The position numbers were made by a program, and so were the translations under genes. Under the pieces are notes generated by a model. It was given only the letters and a program-made list of their open reading frames with translations, ran no database searches and was not told the origin of the DNA. Shown here piece after piece: positions 44,253-52,747 of a DNA stretch of 64,000 nucleotides. Origin of the DNA: Priestia taiwanensis (lineage in GTDB: Bacteria; Bacillota; Bacilli; Bacillales; Bacillaceae_G); assembly GCF_014638355.1 (NCBI RefSeq), contig NZ_BMFK01000001.1, forward strand, positions 511,160-575,159, read 5' to 3'. How positions within the stretch are numbered: the stretch's first letter is position 1; each line of letters opens with the position of its first letter.

Positions 44253-45059
44253 ATGAGTAGGCTGTTATTGAATGAGCAACCGCTGATGGTATTGCCGAAA
44301 TTAGCTTGCAAATTAGGTCTTAATGAAGCAATTCTTTTACAGCAATTACATTATTGGCTTCAAGATAGTAAAAATATTCGCGATGGTCATAAGTGGGTGT
44401 ATAACACATACGACGCTTGGATACTACAATTTCCATTCTGGAGTGGTTCGACTCTCAGAAGAGTGATGAAACGGTTAGAAAAAGAAGGGTATATCATTAC
44501 AGCAAAATACAATCAAATGAAAATTGATAATACGAAATGGTATCGAATTGATTACAAAAGATTAGAACGGTTGGACAGACCACCTGTTCAAAATGAGCAG
44601 ACTGAGTGTTCAGAGTGGGCAGACGAACAGTTCGAATTGAACAAGCCATTACCAGAGATTACTTCAGATATTGCATCATCATCTAGCGCACGTGAAGAAA
44701 GTGGCGGGGTGCCGTCTACCGTGAATGAAATACCACATTCTTCAGAAGCTGATGTTGTTGATGTTATTGCTAATAAGTTTATCGAATTACGCCAGTCAGG
44801 ATTACACCTTGCACCAATGGATTACAGTAGCATTCAAGAAATTTTAGCGAATGGTATTACGTTAGAGAATGCTTTGAAGTGGTTGGAAGAGTGTTTTGTT
44901 AATTATCAACCTAGACATAGACGCGACAAGATACGTTCAGTGAGTTATTGTGTGCCGTATATGTTGGATCGCCATGTTGAGATTACACAAGCATCCAAAG
45001 CGAAAACGGAAAGAGAGCCAGCGAAATACAACGAGGAGGATTTTGATTTAGATGACTAA
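44253..45059 (+). CDS. DnaD-like phage replisome organiser
   Basis: 268 aa, AAAGGAG before ATG 44253. The winged-helix N-terminus (GLNEAILLQQLHYWLQDS, FWSGSTLRRVMKRLEKEG) and C-terminal domain (ALKWLEECFVNYQPRHRRDK) are paralogous to the orphan gene at 5097. The two differ mostly in the linker at ~110-160. It ends EEDFDLDD exactly like the other copy. It presumably binds the phage origin and recruits the loader. Confidence 0.85.
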   Translation: MSRLLLNEQPLMVLPKLACKLGLNEAILLQQLHYWLQDSKNIRDGHKWVYNTYDAWILQFPFWSGSTLRRVMKRLEKEGYIITAKYNQMKIDNTKWYRIDYKRLERLDRPPVQNEQTECSEWADEQFELNKPLPEITSDIASSSSAREESGGVPSTVNEIPHSSEADVVDVIANKFIELRQSGLHLAPMDYSSIQEILANGITLENALKWLEECFVNYQPRHRRDKIRSVSYCVPYMLDRHVEITQASKAKTEREPAKYNEEDFDLDD

Positions 45060-45387
45060 AAAACAAGTGTTTAATTTGCTGAAGAAGATTGCATTGGCTT
45101 ATCCAAGTAAGAATACAGAAATCACACAAGATCGAATTGATGCATTTTATGAGTCACTAATCAATCACGATTTTCATGATGCTAGCGAAATGTTGAAAAG
45201 GTATATCGATACAGGCAATAAGTACCCGCCGTCACTCGGCGACTTAATCCCTGTGAAGCGTAAAGAACAATCATCAGAAATATATTCTTCAGAGGTTGTG
45301 AAATGGTCTAATAATGCAGCAAGTTTGGAAGATGTGGAATCTATTATTCGCGCAACGAAATTGAAATTGAAGGGGGCGAGAGTATGA
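45052..45387 (+). CDS. G39P-like helicase loader/inhibitor
   Basis: 111 aa, 8-bp overlap with the DnaD-like gene and 4-bp overlap with the helicase gene. FNLLKKIALAYPSKNTEIT and MLKRYIDTGNKYPPSLGDLIP match the orphan copy at 5902. Confidence 0.78.
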   Translation: MTKKQVFNLLKKIALAYPSKNTEITQDRIDAFYESLINHDFHDASEMLKRYIDTGNKYPPSLGDLIPVKRKEQSSEIYSSEVVKWSNNAASLEDVESIIRATKLKLKGARV

Positions 45388-46694
45388 TAGAAAACCAAGT
45401 TCGAGCTGCGGAGGAATCCGTATTAGGCAGTATCTTTCTAGACGGGAATTTAATGAAAGACACAATTCTAATGCCAAAGCATTTCTACTTCTCACAACAC
45501 CAAGTAATTTTCAAAAAGATGCGTGAGTTGGAAGAGAAGAATGAACCGATTGAACTGGTGTCCGTAATGATGGGATTAGGGAATACATTAGAACAAGCAG
45601 GAGGTTCTACATATCTTAATAAACTTGCTTTTCAATCTCCATCAACAGCTAGTTTCAATTTCTATACCGAATCAGTTCTGGAGGGATGGAGACAGCGGGA
45701 AGCTCTCAAATTAACTTCTAAATTGAACGAGCATTTGAAAGTAGGAGAACTTGAAGCAATTCATAAAATAACCGACCAACTTACAGGATTGAGTGAAGTA
45801 GGTCTAGTTGATGAATTTGATTTGAGTGATGAGTTACTAGAGTTATATGAAGATATGCAACAAGAAAAAGGTGGTTTGACGGGAATTGATACTGGCTACA
45901 ACGAGTTAAATAACTTAACGAATGGATTCCAAGACCAAGACTTTATTGTTGTTGGTGCTAGACCCTCAGTTGGTAAGACGGCTTTTGCATTAAACATTGG
46001 TTCAAACGCAGCGGAGAAAGGAACGGCAGTTGGAATCTTCTCTCTTGAAATGGGGAAACAGCAATTATTAAAACGGATTGCGTCAAGTGTAGGTCATATA
46101 AACGGTATGAAGATGAAGAATGCACGTCAATTTTTCGATGTACGAGACTGGGAACGATTCAGCAATTCAGTAGCAATGATTAACAAATGGAAGATGGAGA
46201 TATGGGACAAGCCAGGGATTACGATACAAGAGATTTACGCACAGGTTCGAAAATTCAAGCGTAAGCATCAAGACAAACAATGTTTGATTGTTATTGACTA
46301 TCTGCAACTCATCATTGGCGATAGGAAGCACGGAGGCAATCGTATGCAAGAGATTTCGGAGATTAGTAGAAAGTTGAAGATTATGGCGCGGGAACTAAAC
46401 GTATGTGTAGTGGCATTATCTCAACTATCTCGTGGAGTAGAGGCCCGACAAGATAAACGTCCAATGCTTTCCGATCTTCGAGAGTCGGGACAAATTGAAC
46501 AAGACGCAGATTTAATTGCTTTCTTGTACCGTGATGATTATTACCATAAGGACTCTGAGCGGAAAAATATGATTGAGATTATCTTAGCGAAGCAACGCAA
46601 TGGCCCAGTTGGAACGGTACAGCTGGCATTTGTTAAAGAGTTTAATAAATTTGTGAACTTAGAAAGGCGTTTTGAAGAGCAGAAAGGGGCGTAG
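45384..46694 (+). CDS. DnaB-like replicative helicase
   Basis: 436 aa. Walker A GARPSVGKT at about residues 191-199, Walker B CLIVIDYLQL, LSQLSRGVEARQDKRPMLSD, and SGQIEQDADLIAFLYR. Complete DnaB architecture, about 60% identical by eye to the 6236 product. Unwinds DNA at the phage replication fork. Confidence 0.9.
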   Translation: MIENQVRAAEESVLGSIFLDGNLMKDTILMPKHFYFSQHQVIFKKMRELEEKNEPIELVSVMMGLGNTLEQAGGSTYLNKLAFQSPSTASFNFYTESVLEGWRQREALKLTSKLNEHLKVGELEAIHKITDQLTGLSEVGLVDEFDLSDELLELYEDMQQEKGGLTGIDTGYNELNNLTNGFQDQDFIVVGARPSVGKTAFALNIGSNAAEKGTAVGIFSLEMGKQQLLKRIASSVGHINGMKMKNARQFFDVRDWERFSNSVAMINKWKMEIWDKPGITIQEIYAQVRKFKRKHQDKQCLIVIDYLQLIIGDRKHGGNRMQEISEISRKLKIMARELNVCVVALSQLSRGVEARQDKRPMLSDLRESGQIEQDADLIAFLYRDDYYHKDSERKNMIEIILAKQRNGPVGTVQLAFVKEFNKFVNLERRFEEQKGA

Positions 46695-46697
46695 AAA

Positions 46698-46910
46698 ATG
46701 TATTTAGTAATCACGGTATATACAGATGGAATGTCTCCAAGTTTTCAAGAGTTTCAATATAAAAAAGAGGCAGTGGAGTATGTAAAAGAATTAGAACCAG
46801 ATAGCACATTTGAGGAATGCGATAATCATATTCGAGTTGAGATAGATGAGTGGAACCTAGCATACATCTATCGAATTGGAAATGATAAAGTGGTAATTTC
46901 CAATGCGTAA
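46698..46910 (+). CDS. 70-aa phage protein
   Basis: ATG 46698 follows GAAAGGGGCG. MYLVITVYTDGMSPSFQEF, small acidic alpha/beta protein. No family recognised. Confidence 0.6.
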   Translation: MYLVITVYTDGMSPSFQEFQYKKEAVEYVKELEPDSTFEECDNHIRVEIDEWNLAYIYRIGNDKVVISNA

Positions 46911-47226
46911 AAAGCAATTGAATATTTTCGATGTTGAGGAATTAATTGTCGCATTGGATTTATCAAAGGCTAAGGTTAAGAAAGTGAATGAACAGGTATA
47001 TACAGATGTCTTGGTCAGCGTTCCACATGATGCTACTCAAAGTAAAGATTATGAAACATGGGATCATATGTGTTATTGCTTATGGAAGAAAGTGAAGTGT
47101 AGTTATGATGAAGTGATTGCAAAGCTAGAAGAACACCGTGTTAATAAAGAACCGGTAGAAATTAGAGTACCGATACAGGATGGAAAAGCGTTTTTTATAC
47201 CGTTGCAGGTGGTCCAATATATTTAA
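46903..47226 (+). CDS. 107-aa phage protein
   Basis: Overlaps the preceding gene by 8 bp. VEELIVALDLSKAKVKKV, VSVPHDATQSKDYETWD, and a C-terminal VEIRVPIQDGKAFFIPLQVV that survives in the remnant at 24105-24195. Function unknown. Confidence 0.65.
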   Translation: MRKKQLNIFDVEELIVALDLSKAKVKKVNEQVYTDVLVSVPHDATQSKDYETWDHMCYCLWKKVKCSYDEVIAKLEEHRVNKEPVEIRVPIQDGKAFFIPLQVVQYI

Positions 47227-47238
47227 GGAGGAGCAAGT

Positions 47239-47355
47239 ATGAAGCGTGAAGAAATGATTGAATGGTTATGGCTAGGTTGCCGATATAGTAAGGACTACCT
47301 TCAGTCTTTGTCAGATAAAGAACTTCAACAGTTATATGACAGAATGATGAAATAA
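47239..47355 (+). CDS. 38-aa phage peptide
   Basis: AAGGAGGAG before ATG 47239. MKREEMIEWLWLGCRYSKDY, single helix. Confidence 0.55.
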   Translation: MKREEMIEWLWLGCRYSKDYLQSLSDKELQQLYDRMMK

Positions 47356-47425
47356 AAAAAGCCGAGATTGCTCTCGACTAGATTAATTAGGACAAATTAA
47401 TTATAACATGAACGGAGTGATCTTG

Positions 47426-47617
47426 GTGAATCAAATTAAAGTCGACATTATGAAAATGACAGCAGAGATAGACGTAAGTGAGAATAGAATTTTCATCGTC
47501 AAGGATGGAAATGTAGAGATGGTTGAGCAGCCAAGTACAGGATTCGGTGAACATACAGCAGTTTGGCAGAATGGGAAAGTAATTCGTATAGATGAACGGT
47601 CTAGTAGGAAGATTTGA
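47426..47617 (+). CDS. 63-aa phage protein
   Basis: GGAGTGA lies five bases before GTG 47426. VNQIKVDIMKMTAEIDVSEN, then a beta-rich half ending WQNGKVIRIDERSSRKI. The C-terminal 45 residues have a broken homologue at 24201-24345 outside the prophage. Confidence 0.6.
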   Translation: MNQIKVDIMKMTAEIDVSENRIFIVKDGNVEMVEQPSTGFGEHTAVWQNGKVIRIDERSSRKI

Positions 47618-47661
47618 AGTGTTATAAGATTTGAATTTTATAGAGAAATTAGAGGGAGAAA

Positions 47662-47688
47662 CAGGTGGGCTTTTCTATAAAGTTCACC
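47662..47688 (-). terminator. Terminator of prophage secreted-protein gene
   Basis: aggtgggctt / aagttcacct hairpin, the counterpart of 21490-21523 after the chromosomal paralogue. Confidence 0.7.
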
Positions 47689-47705
47689 TGTTGAAAAAAT
47701 ATAAC

Positions 47706-48155
47706 TTATCCCTGGAAAGACCACATCCTGATTTGCCCTTTTTGTTCTGTCTCAGCCATATTTCCTAAAATTACTTGGTAAGTTGCGGTTTCTAAAGGAC
47801 CGAATTCGACAAAGCCAGCGTATTCAATACCATTAAACTTCCCCTTTATTACATTACGTTGGAATTCATTTGTTAAAAGGTTTTTTAAAACAACTGTGTA
47901 TCTAAAAGGTTTATCACTATAAATAGCGACTGCCGTGAATGTATCTATTTTGAATTTGCTTTTGGTTACATGTAGAAGCTGGTCTATCGTATGCGTATGT
48001 GTCGTAGAAGAAAAGTGGAAATCGATTGGACCGTACTGGAACTCGGTTTCTTTATATGCGGGGGGTGTAATTAAATTATTAGTCTGCGCTAACGCTGTTG
48101 AAGTTCCTAAAGTACCAGTTAATAACACACTAGATAAAATAATTTGTTTAAACAT
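47706..48155 (-). CDS. Secreted protein moron, MFKKILLSS cassette
   Basis: Start 48155 after AAAGGTGATGG; 149 aa. Leader MFKQIILSSVLLTGTLGTST, then the mature protein QYGPIDFHFS, YSDKPFRYTVVLKNL, TYQVILGNMAETEQKGQIR. Paralogous throughout to the chromosomal 21540 gene, including promoter and terminator. It is transcribed against the surrounding lytic operon, as lysogenic-conversion genes often are. No catalytic motif. Confidence 0.75.
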   Translation of the reverse strand: MFKQIILSSVLLTGTLGTSTALAQTNNLITPPAYKETEFQYGPIDFHFSSTTHTHTIDQLLHVTKSKFKIDTFTAVAIYSDKPFRYTVVLKNLLTNEFQRNVIKGKFNGIEYAGFVEFGPLETATYQVILGNMAETEQKGQIRMWSFQG

Positions 48156-48258
48156 ATACTTACCATCACCTTTCAAGAAATTAGAATGATAATACGTCTC
48201 TAGTGTATAGAAGATTTGCTTGTTCATCTACTATATTTGAATGTTGTAACTATTTGTG
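48156..48258 (-). promoter_or_regulatory. Conserved upstream cassette with TTACA-type repeat
   Basis: Matches 21993-22096 and 49181-49298. The distal site (48245-48259) reads TCACAAATAGTTACA on the minus strand. Confidence 0.6.
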
Positions 48259-48327
48259 ATTTATGTGCAGAGATGGAAGATAAATCTTTATAGAATCTTT
48301 ATAAAATCTTTATTTGAATAAGAAAAA

Positions 48328-48919
48328 GAGCACCTTTAAAGGCGCTCAGTGACTAAAATGTATACTCAAAGGTTATGTATACCCATAGTTTATGTAGACA
48401 TTTAGGATTTGTGTGACATTCAACCTGAATTTTATAAAAGTTAGAAAGAACCCACTGCCTCAAAGTAGGTCCTTTCTGAAAGGAGAAGTATGTGAAATAC
48501 TTCTAGGAAAGTTGATATAGTACAAGTATATGTGAAAAGAACAAGAGTGGTGACAAATATAAAGAGCACACATAAAGTATGCTCTAAGGGTGAAATGTCA
48601 ATAAATACAATGGTACTACAATATATGCTTATTTAAAATATGATGTGCAACAAAAAAATAAAAGAGCGCTTTCCAAGGCGCTCCTTGACCAAAATTGAGC
48701 AGTTTTTTTGTAATTTTAATATATGCAAACATAATTTTAATGACACAAAAAAGGAGCACACATAAGCATGCTCCAATAGTGGGGGTTAATCATCCGATCT
48801 ATAACAACATATGCTTGTCCAGCTATAATGTGAACGAAATAAATGAAAATGTTCGTTTAACACAAAAAAGATATTTTAAACACTAAAAGACAGACTTTGT
48901 TAAGAAGAAAAGTCTGTCT
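48328..48919 (-). repeat. Array of about seven terminator-like hairpins without genes
   Basis: Type A hairpins gagcrcyttt...aaggcgctc at 48328-48347 and 48664-48683. Type B hairpins rgagcacacataa...atgctcy at 48563-48585 and 48752-48773. Others at 48444-48477 (agaaagaac / gtcctttct), 48484-48504 (agaagtat / atacttct) and 48887-48919 (agacagactt / aagtctgtct, terminating the 48938 gene). Types A, B and the last are followed by T runs on the minus strand. No convincing reading frame lies between them. Confidence 0.65.
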
Positions 48920-48937
48920 AAATAGCCAATCCATATC

Positions 48938-49180
48938 TTATTTAGATTCCCAAGGGAAGCCGCCGCCCCAAGGAAGTACCGGACCGCCTGCACTCCATCC
49001 AGGGTCCCCACCAGATGCAGAAGGATTGTTTACATCAGTTATTATCCAAGGAGAACCTCCGCCAGATTCCCAAGGATGGTCAGTTCCCCAGCCATGGTCG
49101 TTATTAGCATTTATTTGAGTGGTTGATACTCCTAAGAAACCGGCAATTAGTACACTGGATAAAAGAATTTTTTTAAACAT
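48938..49180 (-). CDS. Secreted Gly/Trp/Pro-rich peptide moron
   Basis: Start 49180 after AAAGGTGACG; 80 aa. The signal peptide MFKKILLSSVLIAGFLGVST (cleavage about INA-NN) belongs to the same cassette as 21540 and 47706. The mature ~55 residues are entirely different: DHGWGTDHPWESGGGSPW and GPVLPWGGGFPWESK, with repeated PWESGGG-like units and no Cys. Its composition is like some secreted bacteriocins or peptide pheromones, but no such family is recognised. Confidence 0.65.
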   Translation of the reverse strand: MFKKILLSSVLIAGFLGVSTTQINANNDHGWGTDHPWESGGGSPWIITDVNNPSASGGDPGWSAGGPVLPWGGGFPWESK

Positions 49181-49300
49181 CAACTTATCGTCACCTTTCA
49201 AAATATTAGATTTGGAAACACTTTTACAGTGTAGAAGAAATAAATTTGTCCATGGATGAGTAAATTTACTTATTTTTTAAAAATGTAACTATTTGTAACT
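49181..49300 (-). promoter_or_regulatory. Conserved upstream cassette with TTACA direct repeat
   Basis: Third copy of the shared upstream region. TTACAAATAGTTACA on the minus strand at 49298-49284. Confidence 0.6.
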
Positions 49301-49377
49301 AATTAGTAAGGGATGATTAACTGTTATAATGTTTAATAAGAATTGATACTAAAATATAGTCTGACCAGAAGAACTGG

Positions 49378-49436
49378 AGGACATCGAAGCATAGAGCGTT
49401 AATTGCTCTGTGTTTTGGTGTCCTTTTTATTTTATT
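49378..49436 (+). terminator. Long hairpin terminator
   Basis: aggacatcgaagcatagagc against gctctgtgttttggtgtcct, then T5. It separates early from late control genes. Confidence 0.8.
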
Positions 49437-49493
49437 GACAAGAGATAAAGTATTTTTCCAAAAATACTCGATAGTGAAAAGGAGTGTGTTTAC

Positions 49494-49979
49494 ATGACAG
49501 CACAGTTATCATTCTTACCAAAGATTGATCGTAAAGCAACGCAGGAAAAGTTAGAGGGTATCTTAGAAGAAATACGTATTTATAGGCAATTTGGAATGAT
49601 CCGTGAAGAAATGAAAGTAACTCCTTCTTATGAAGTAAGGTATCACGGTTCAACAAATACAGTTGGTAATCCATTAGAAGATGTGGCTCTTGCTAATATT
49701 CAACAGAGTAAACGGGATGAATGGTTAAAGAGAATGTCACTTCGGATTGAGCAAGCTTTAGCGCGGTTTGGAAATGGTACTGCCGGAAGGAATCAACGAG
49801 ATATTATTACGAAGCGATATTTAGAAGATGCAGATGTATGTGATTATATGGTTTATAACGAAATTGGTATGAGTGAAAGGACATACCGTCGCGTTAAAGT
49901 TAGGGCATTCTATAATCTTGCTTTTGCACTTAGATTAGAAGTTTACGAGCAAGAACAATTGGAGGTGGCCCAATCATGA
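49494..49979 (+). CDS. ArpU-family late transcriptional regulator
   Basis: AAAGGAGTG before ATG 49494; 161 aa. The central YEVRYHGSTNTVGNPLEDVA and C-terminal sigma-like helices (DYMVYNEIGMSERTYRRVKV) are typical of ArpU/RinA-like activators of packaging and structural genes. It occupies the expected position just upstream of the late operon. Confidence 0.82.
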   Translation: MTAQLSFLPKIDRKATQEKLEGILEEIRIYRQFGMIREEMKVTPSYEVRYHGSTNTVGNPLEDVALANIQQSKRDEWLKRMSLRIEQALARFGNGTAGRNQRDIITKRYLEDADVCDYMVYNEIGMSERTYRRVKVRAFYNLAFALRLEVYEQEQLEVAQS

Positions 49980-50518
49980 ACTTTGTTCAGCCGATACGCG
50001 ATCCTGAGAAAATACAGCAAATAAAAGGGTATCTCAAAGTGAAGAATGAACGTAATTACATCTTATTTGTAGTTGGGATTAATACAGGGCTTCGTATTAG
50101 CGATATTTTAAAACTAAAAGTTGGAGATATGAAGGGAAGTCATATTTCTATGAGGGAGATGAAGACTGGAAAGCAGAAACGTACACAGATAAATGCTTCA
50201 TTAAGAAGAGAATTAAAGTGGTTCATTGATGAAAGAGAGGACGATGAATATTTAATTAAAAGTAGGCAAGGTAGTAATAAGCCAATTGGTAGAAGCATGG
50301 CATATAAAGTGCTTAGAGATGTAGCAGCAGAATTTAATTTAGATGAGATAGGTACGCATACACTACGGAAGACTTTTGGTTATCACATGTACATGCAGAC
50401 AAAGAACATAGCGCTATTAATGGAGATATTCAATCATTCATCAGAGAGAGTTACATTGAGGTATATTGGTGTGAATCAAGATGCAATGGATAAGGCTATG
50501 ATTAAATTCCGAATCTAG
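49976..50518 (+). CDS. Second, minimal tyrosine recombinase
   Basis: 180 aa, overlapping ArpU by 4 bp. Only the catalytic domain is present: Arg in INTGLRISDILKLKVGDM, HTLRKTFGYHMY, FNHSSERVTLRYIGV with the Tyr nucleophile. There is no arm- or core-binding domain. Such short recombinases are common next to ArpU in Bacillus phages and may resolve multimers or assist late regulation. Integration is the job of the 34592 integrase. Confidence 0.85.
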   Translation: MNFVQPIRDPEKIQQIKGYLKVKNERNYILFVVGINTGLRISDILKLKVGDMKGSHISMREMKTGKQKRTQINASLRRELKWFIDEREDDEYLIKSRQGSNKPIGRSMAYKVLRDVAAEFNLDEIGTHTLRKTFGYHMYMQTKNIALLMEIFNHSSERVTLRYIGVNQDAMDKAMIKFRI

Positions 50519-50927
50519 CAATATCCTTTTCTTTTTATTATACAATTCACCATTTTTTTCGTGATGTGTAACTCAGAATAGAAGGATGGATAAAACTAGT
50601 TGTAACAAGGGATACAGCATTTAGGAGAGTTACACAAAATATAAGATATGGGTAAGTCATTGATACTGATATATGCTGGATAGATGTTAAAAGAAAGAGG
50701 GAAGAAAAAGTAGTGAAGAGGCTGATAAAATATGTGGCAGAGTCATGACTGCAAATGTACCGGTTAATTTGGTTTTTTCGTGTTATATTTGTATTGTGAG
50801 ATGTGTGAATATTGATGAAAGGGCAACTGGTGCACGGTTGCTCTTTTTGTTTGTCGAAAAATCACGAACGTTTTATGTAGATTTATTGCGTACAATGACG
50901 AATAATGTGGTTTGGAGGCGATGGGTA
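50519..50927. other. Early/late junction, nothing firmly identified
   Basis: About 400 bp, probably containing the late promoter. An open frame runs in from about 50745 ahead of the membrane gene, but it lacks a ribosome site and the hairpin gcaactggtgcacggttgc lies within it. Confidence 0.4.
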
Positions 50928-51608
50928 ATGAGGAGTAATAAGTGGGAGAAATGGAGTAATAGAGACTGGGGATGGTTAACTGCTATTTTAGTGGGAATCA
51001 TAATATTAATCTTGACGTTTAGGTTAGGAGATAATCAAGAAGTAGTTAATCTATTTTCCTTTATATCTAGTTCAGTTTCAATCGCACTTGCAGGAGTAGC
51101 AATCTATATGGCTAAACAGCAAGAAAGTGATAATAATAGGACTACTAGTATTATGAGAGAATCACTGGTGAAAATTGAAGCGAAGGTAGATTCTATGGAT
51201 GGTAAAATTAATGACTTGAATTTTAATGACTTTACCGAATCTACAAAAAATAAGATTTTAGAAGAAATAACTAATAAACAACCGGAGGGTAAAGAAATTG
51301 ATAAGCAAGAAATTGCTGAAATAGTTAATAAGAATTTTGCACAACTTAATAATGAATTCTCATCTTATATGGATAATAGTGATAGATGTGCATATATTAT
51401 TGATTTGGTAGCACCAGATGATAACATGGCTATTGAGAAATTGATTTTTGACTTAGTTAGATGTGGGGGGAGTCTGTCATATGAACAAAATGAAGAGAAT
51501 TTAAGAATTTTTTATAGTACTACAAGAAAAATAACTATTAAATCAATAGAGAAGATAATAAGTGTACATAAGGAATTTAAAATAAAATGGATTGATAGAA
51601 CACATTAA
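50928..51608 (+). CDS. Two-TM coiled-coil protein of unknown function
   Basis: ATG 50928 with GGAGGCG upstream; 226 aa. TM1 WLTAILVGIIILILTF, TM2 region LFSFISSSVSIALAGVAIYM. A cytoplasmic coiled coil (SLVKIEAKVDSMDGKINDL) follows, then a ~90-residue C-terminal domain (CAYIIDLVAPDDNMAIEKL, KITIKSIEKIISVHKEFKI). It sits between ArpU and the packaging genes with its own terminator, as a moron would. Superinfection exclusion or a pore-forming role is possible; no family recognised. Confidence 0.6.
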   Translation: MRSNKWEKWSNRDWGWLTAILVGIIILILTFRLGDNQEVVNLFSFISSSVSIALAGVAIYMAKQQESDNNRTTSIMRESLVKIEAKVDSMDGKINDLNFNDFTESTKNKILEEITNKQPEGKEIDKQEIAEIVNKNFAQLNNEFSSYMDNSDRCAYIIDLVAPDDNMAIEKLIFDLVRCGGSLSYEQNEENLRIFYSTTRKITIKSIEKIISVHKEFKIKWIDRTH

Positions 51609-51635
51609 AACACATCGAATTTGGTGTGTTTTTTA
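51609..51635 (+). terminator. Terminator
   Basis: aacacatcgaa/ttggtgtgtt hairpin plus T6. Confidence 0.65.
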
Positions 51636-51661
51636 TTGTGCTATAAAAAGGGGGACGCAAT

Positions 51662-51826
51662 TTGAAAAAGTACAATAATACCAATATTAAAGATTATTCA
51701 ACAGAATCGTTAATTCAGGAGTTGGAAAAAAAGGGAGAAGTTAGTGTCTTGTATGTAAATAAGGCATATAAGCGTGTAGAGTTACCGTGTGACTTTAAAA
51801 ATCTTGTTATTTTAAAGCGGTGCTAG
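51662..51826 (+). CDS. 54-aa phage protein
   Basis: TTG 51662 after AAGGGGGAC. MKKYNNTNIKDYSTESLIQE and a C-terminal VELPCDFKNLVILKRC. Unknown. Confidence 0.5.
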   Translation: MKKYNNTNIKDYSTESLIQELEKKGEVSVLYVNKAYKRVELPCDFKNLVILKRC

Positions 51827-51927
51827 CGGTGTGGAAATCCAAGCGTTTGAATTTAAGAGTATCAGCAAAGATAGTGATTATTAGATAGTGAAGTTTCACA
51901 TACTGTAATTGAAGGAGAGTGAATGAT

Positions 51928-52146
51928 GTGGAAGTAAAAGTGATAGTACACCTTGTTCATGGCGGCAACAAGAGTTTAGTGGTATCTAAAGAAGTATTTG
52001 ATAAAGAGATTAATGAAGCACTAAGTGGACTGGATAATAATTCAGATGGCAACACCGGATTCTTTGGCTTTGACAATGCAATAATACCAGTTCGTGAGAT
52101 TAAGTATATCGAGTGGGAACGGGTGGTTAAATCATTTGGCTATTAG
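51928..52146 (+). CDS. 72-aa phage protein
   Basis: GTG 51928 lies about ten bases from GAAGGAG; a GTG at 51919 abuts the site. VEVKVIVHLVHGGNKSLVV, acidic alpha/beta protein ending in EIKYIEWERVVKSFGY. Unknown. Confidence 0.55.
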   Translation: MEVKVIVHLVHGGNKSLVVSKEVFDKEINEALSGLDNNSDGNTGFFGFDNAIIPVREIKYIEWERVVKSFGY

Positions 52147-52229
52147 GATACTTAGCGATAGGTGTTGTATATTCAGTCGTTGCCATGTATTGAGAGTTTT
52201 GTAAACAAGTAGCAAAAAATCCTTCGAAC

Positions 52230-52352
52230 ATGGCGCACGTACTTATTGGAATAATAGTAGCTGTTTGTATACTTACCCCGTTTTGGGTGATATTACTAAT
52301 CTTCCAAATATATAATTTGTTCTATAAAAAAGGAGACGATAGATATGTTTAA
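52230..52352 (+). CDS. Possible 40-aa single-TM peptide
   Basis: ATG 52230 has no clear ribosome site. MAHVLIGIIVAVCILTPFW then a basic tail, overlapping the next gene. Weak support. Confidence 0.35.
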   Translation: MAHVLIGIIVAVCILTPFWVILLIFQIYNLFYKKGDDRYV

Positions 52353-52449
52353 TAAAACAAAGGAATTCAAACATCCGTATTTCATAACTACATTAAAGTT
52401 TTTAGGAATAACAGTCTATAAGTCAAAAGTATATAGGGGGATGAGCTAA
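52345..52449 (+). CDS. 34-aa phage peptide
   Basis: AAAAGGAG precedes ATG 52345. MFNKTKEFKHPYFITTLKFL, basic. Its last codons carry the GGGGG used by the next gene. Confidence 0.5.
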   Translation: MFNKTKEFKHPYFITTLKFLGITVYKSKVYRGMS

Positions 52450-52450
52450 G

Positions 52451-52747
52451 ATGAAAGTAGAAATGCGTAAGACAGCAAGCGGAACTGAATACTGGGATAC
52501 AAAAGAGAAGCGTACATTGTTTGTGGCAACAGGTGATGAGGAAGATTTTGAAGTAACAGTGAACCTAAAGAATATGCTTGAGGATGAAGGTTCAGCAGAT
52601 ACATCTACTGATATTGACTTAGATGCAATGAATGCTGAACAGTTACTTGCATTCGCTAAACAAAACAATATTGATGTACCAGGTAATATGAAGAAGGAAG
52701 AGACAATTCGTAATCATATTGCTAAACATTATCATGAAGTATTGTGA
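52451..52747 (+). CDS. 98-aa phage protein with HeH/LEM-like C-terminus
   Basis: MKVEMRKTASGTEYWDTKEK forms a small beta N-terminus. The C-terminal 35 residues (MNAEQLLAFAKQNNIDVPGN, KKEETIRNHIAKH) fit the helix-extended-helix/SAP-like DNA-binding motif often found next to phage head genes. Confidence 0.6.
   Translation: MKVEMRKTASGTEYWDTKEKRTLFVATGDEEDFEVTVNLKNMLEDEGSADTSTDIDLDAMNAEQLLAFAKQNNIDVPGNMKKEETIRNHIAKHYHEVL

Noticed and set aside
48328-48919. CRISPR array
   Set aside because: The repeated hairpins are irregularly spaced, of several sequence types and with T tails; no uniform repeat/spacer pattern.
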